A stretch of DNA of 5,810 nucleotides, taken from contig JAITJV010000024.1 in NCBI GenBank assembly GCA_031278755.1, positions 1 through 5,810 on the forward strand, written 5' to 3'. Within the stretch, counting starts at the first letter, position 1. Every line of letters begins with the position of its first letter. Positions 5,542 through 5,810 of this stretch are shown one piece after another. The notes under the pieces are model-generated. The model was not told the origin of the DNA. It worked only from the letters and a program-made list of their open reading frames with translations, and ran no database searches. The translations under genes were made by a program, and so were the position numbers. Source of the DNA: Treponema sp. (GTDB lineage Bacteria > Spirochaetota > Spirochaetia > Treponematales > Breznakiellaceae).

Positions 5542-5810
5542 ATCGGAATATAAGTTGAAAAAAGATGCCCGGCGCTATTTGCGCATATCCGGTTCCGCAA
5601 GCGCACAGGCTGCGCCCCGTCGTAGACTTTTTGACTATGCGGCAGGGAATGTTTTGCAGGAATTCGGCAGAAATCAATTCGGAAAGACTGACGCCTCCGG
5701 GCCAGCCGTTTCTTTCAGCCCGGCTTCCAGCGTCATGTCAAGACGTATGGTAATATCCGGGCGGCGGCTTCCGCCGTGGCAAGGCGGTATCTGCATCTTC
5801 AAAGGTTTTC
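5525..5810 (+). CDS. Possible 5' part of a hypothetical protein (open to right edge)
   Basis: From ATG 5525 the frame stays open for 95 codons to the window end. The product begins MATNIPSEYKLKKDARRYL and is basic and Ser/Ala/Arg-rich, with no signal peptide, membrane segment or motif I recognise. There is no convincing Shine-Dalgarno: AGG at 5508-5510 is about 14 nt away. Third-position GC is near 50%, lower than the GC- and C-ending bias seen in pepF, which argues for chance. It overlaps an opposite-strand frame (5674-5810) that looks at least as protein-like, so treat this as a weak candidate only. Confidence 0.2.
   Translation, partial: MATNIPSEYKLKKDARRYLRISGSASAQAAPRRRLFDYAAGNVLQEFGRNQFGKTDASGPAVSFSPASSVMSRRMVISGRRLPPWQGGICIFKGF
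5674..5810 (-). CDS. Possible 3' end of a minus-strand gene entering from the right
   Basis: Reading from the right edge, a frame of about 45 codons ends at TGA (5676-5674). Its product ends RPDITIRLDMTLEAGLKETA plus a short PEASVFPN tail. The alternating hydrophobic stretch ITIRLDMTL looks like a beta strand, and third-position GC is about 60%, closer to the neighbours than the competing plus-strand frame. If real, the gene is convergent with pepF and 5449-5673 is intergenic. It is too short to assign a family. Confidence 0.22.
   Translation of the reverse strand, partial: KPLKMQIPPCHGGSRRPDITIRLDMTLEAGLKETAGPEASVFPN
5762..5776. other. Perfect 6-bp GC hairpin
   Basis: CGGCGG (5762-5767) and CCGCCG (5771-5776) pair around a CTT loop. 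No T-run follows on either strand, so it is not a standard intrinsic terminator. It may belong to coding sequence entering from the right. Confidence 0.35.

Larger units (their letters stand above)
5449..5810. other. Stretch downstream of pepF without a secure gene
   Basis: These 362 bases contain no recognisable protein family, tRNA or clear terminator. The first 120 bases are noticeably more A/T-rich than the genes. They hold three ACTAAC copies (5499-5536) and a TATAAC box (5475-5480) without a good -35. From 5571 on, the sequence is GC-rich with several GCGC-based inverted repeats and a perfect 6-bp hairpin at 5762-5776. Two reading frames reach the right edge on opposite strands; at most one is likely to be real. 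Confidence 0.6.

Noticed and set aside
5405..5677. 90-codon minus-strand frame overlapping the pepF end
   Set aside because: It overlaps the PepF C-terminus, has no ribosome-binding site, and its product shows no coherent features.
1..5810. Mobile element, CRISPR array, toxin-antitoxin or other defence system
   Set aside because: I found no transposase or integrase motifs, no regularly spaced repeats and no toxin-antitoxin-like gene pair; the recognised genes are housekeeping or envelope functions.

Overview
The window is ordinary bacterial chromosome, in the mid-50s percent GC by eye, with dense protein-coding DNA and no mobile element, CRISPR array or RNA gene that I can recognise. A spirochaete, probably a Treponema-like member, is the best guess. 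The basis is the combination of a FecR-like secreted protein, MurD, a stand-alone lysyl-tRNA-synthetase paralogue (EpmA/GenX) and a two-domain LEA14-type lipoprotein with a relaxed, spirochaete-style lipobox. This is inference from gene content and style, not a database match.

Layout, left to right. Positions 1-253 (minus strand) hold the 5' part of a secreted FecR-domain protein that runs off the left edge. A short divergent control region (about 242-304) carries two overlapping, oppositely directed sigma-70-type promoters. On the plus strand murD (305-1717) is followed after one base by epmA (1719-2693), which looks like a two-gene operon. epmA converges with, and overlaps by 8 bases, a minus-strand LEA14/WHy-type lipoprotein gene (2686-3534). 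A 114-base divergent gap separates that gene from pepF (3649-5448, plus strand), an M3B oligoendopeptidase F. The last 362 bases (5449-5810) hold no secure gene. They contain two mutually incompatible edge-truncated reading frames, a small run of ACTAAC repeats and some hairpins.

Functionally the genes are mostly housekeeping. MurD adds D-glutamate to the peptidoglycan precursor in the cytoplasm. EpmA is expected to (beta-)lysylate elongation factor P. PepF degrades oligopeptides in the cytoplasm. The FecR-like protein and the LEA14 lipoprotein are exported envelope proteins of unknown role. I see no evidence for a new multi-gene system.

The most interesting signals concern expression. Consensus -10 boxes at the FecR-like gene and at pepF sit so close to the start codon that the mRNAs would be leaderless. 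The murD/FecR promoters overlap and should exclude each other. epmA has no Shine-Dalgarno at normal spacing, but a small hairpin could bring the upstream AAGGAGG within range.
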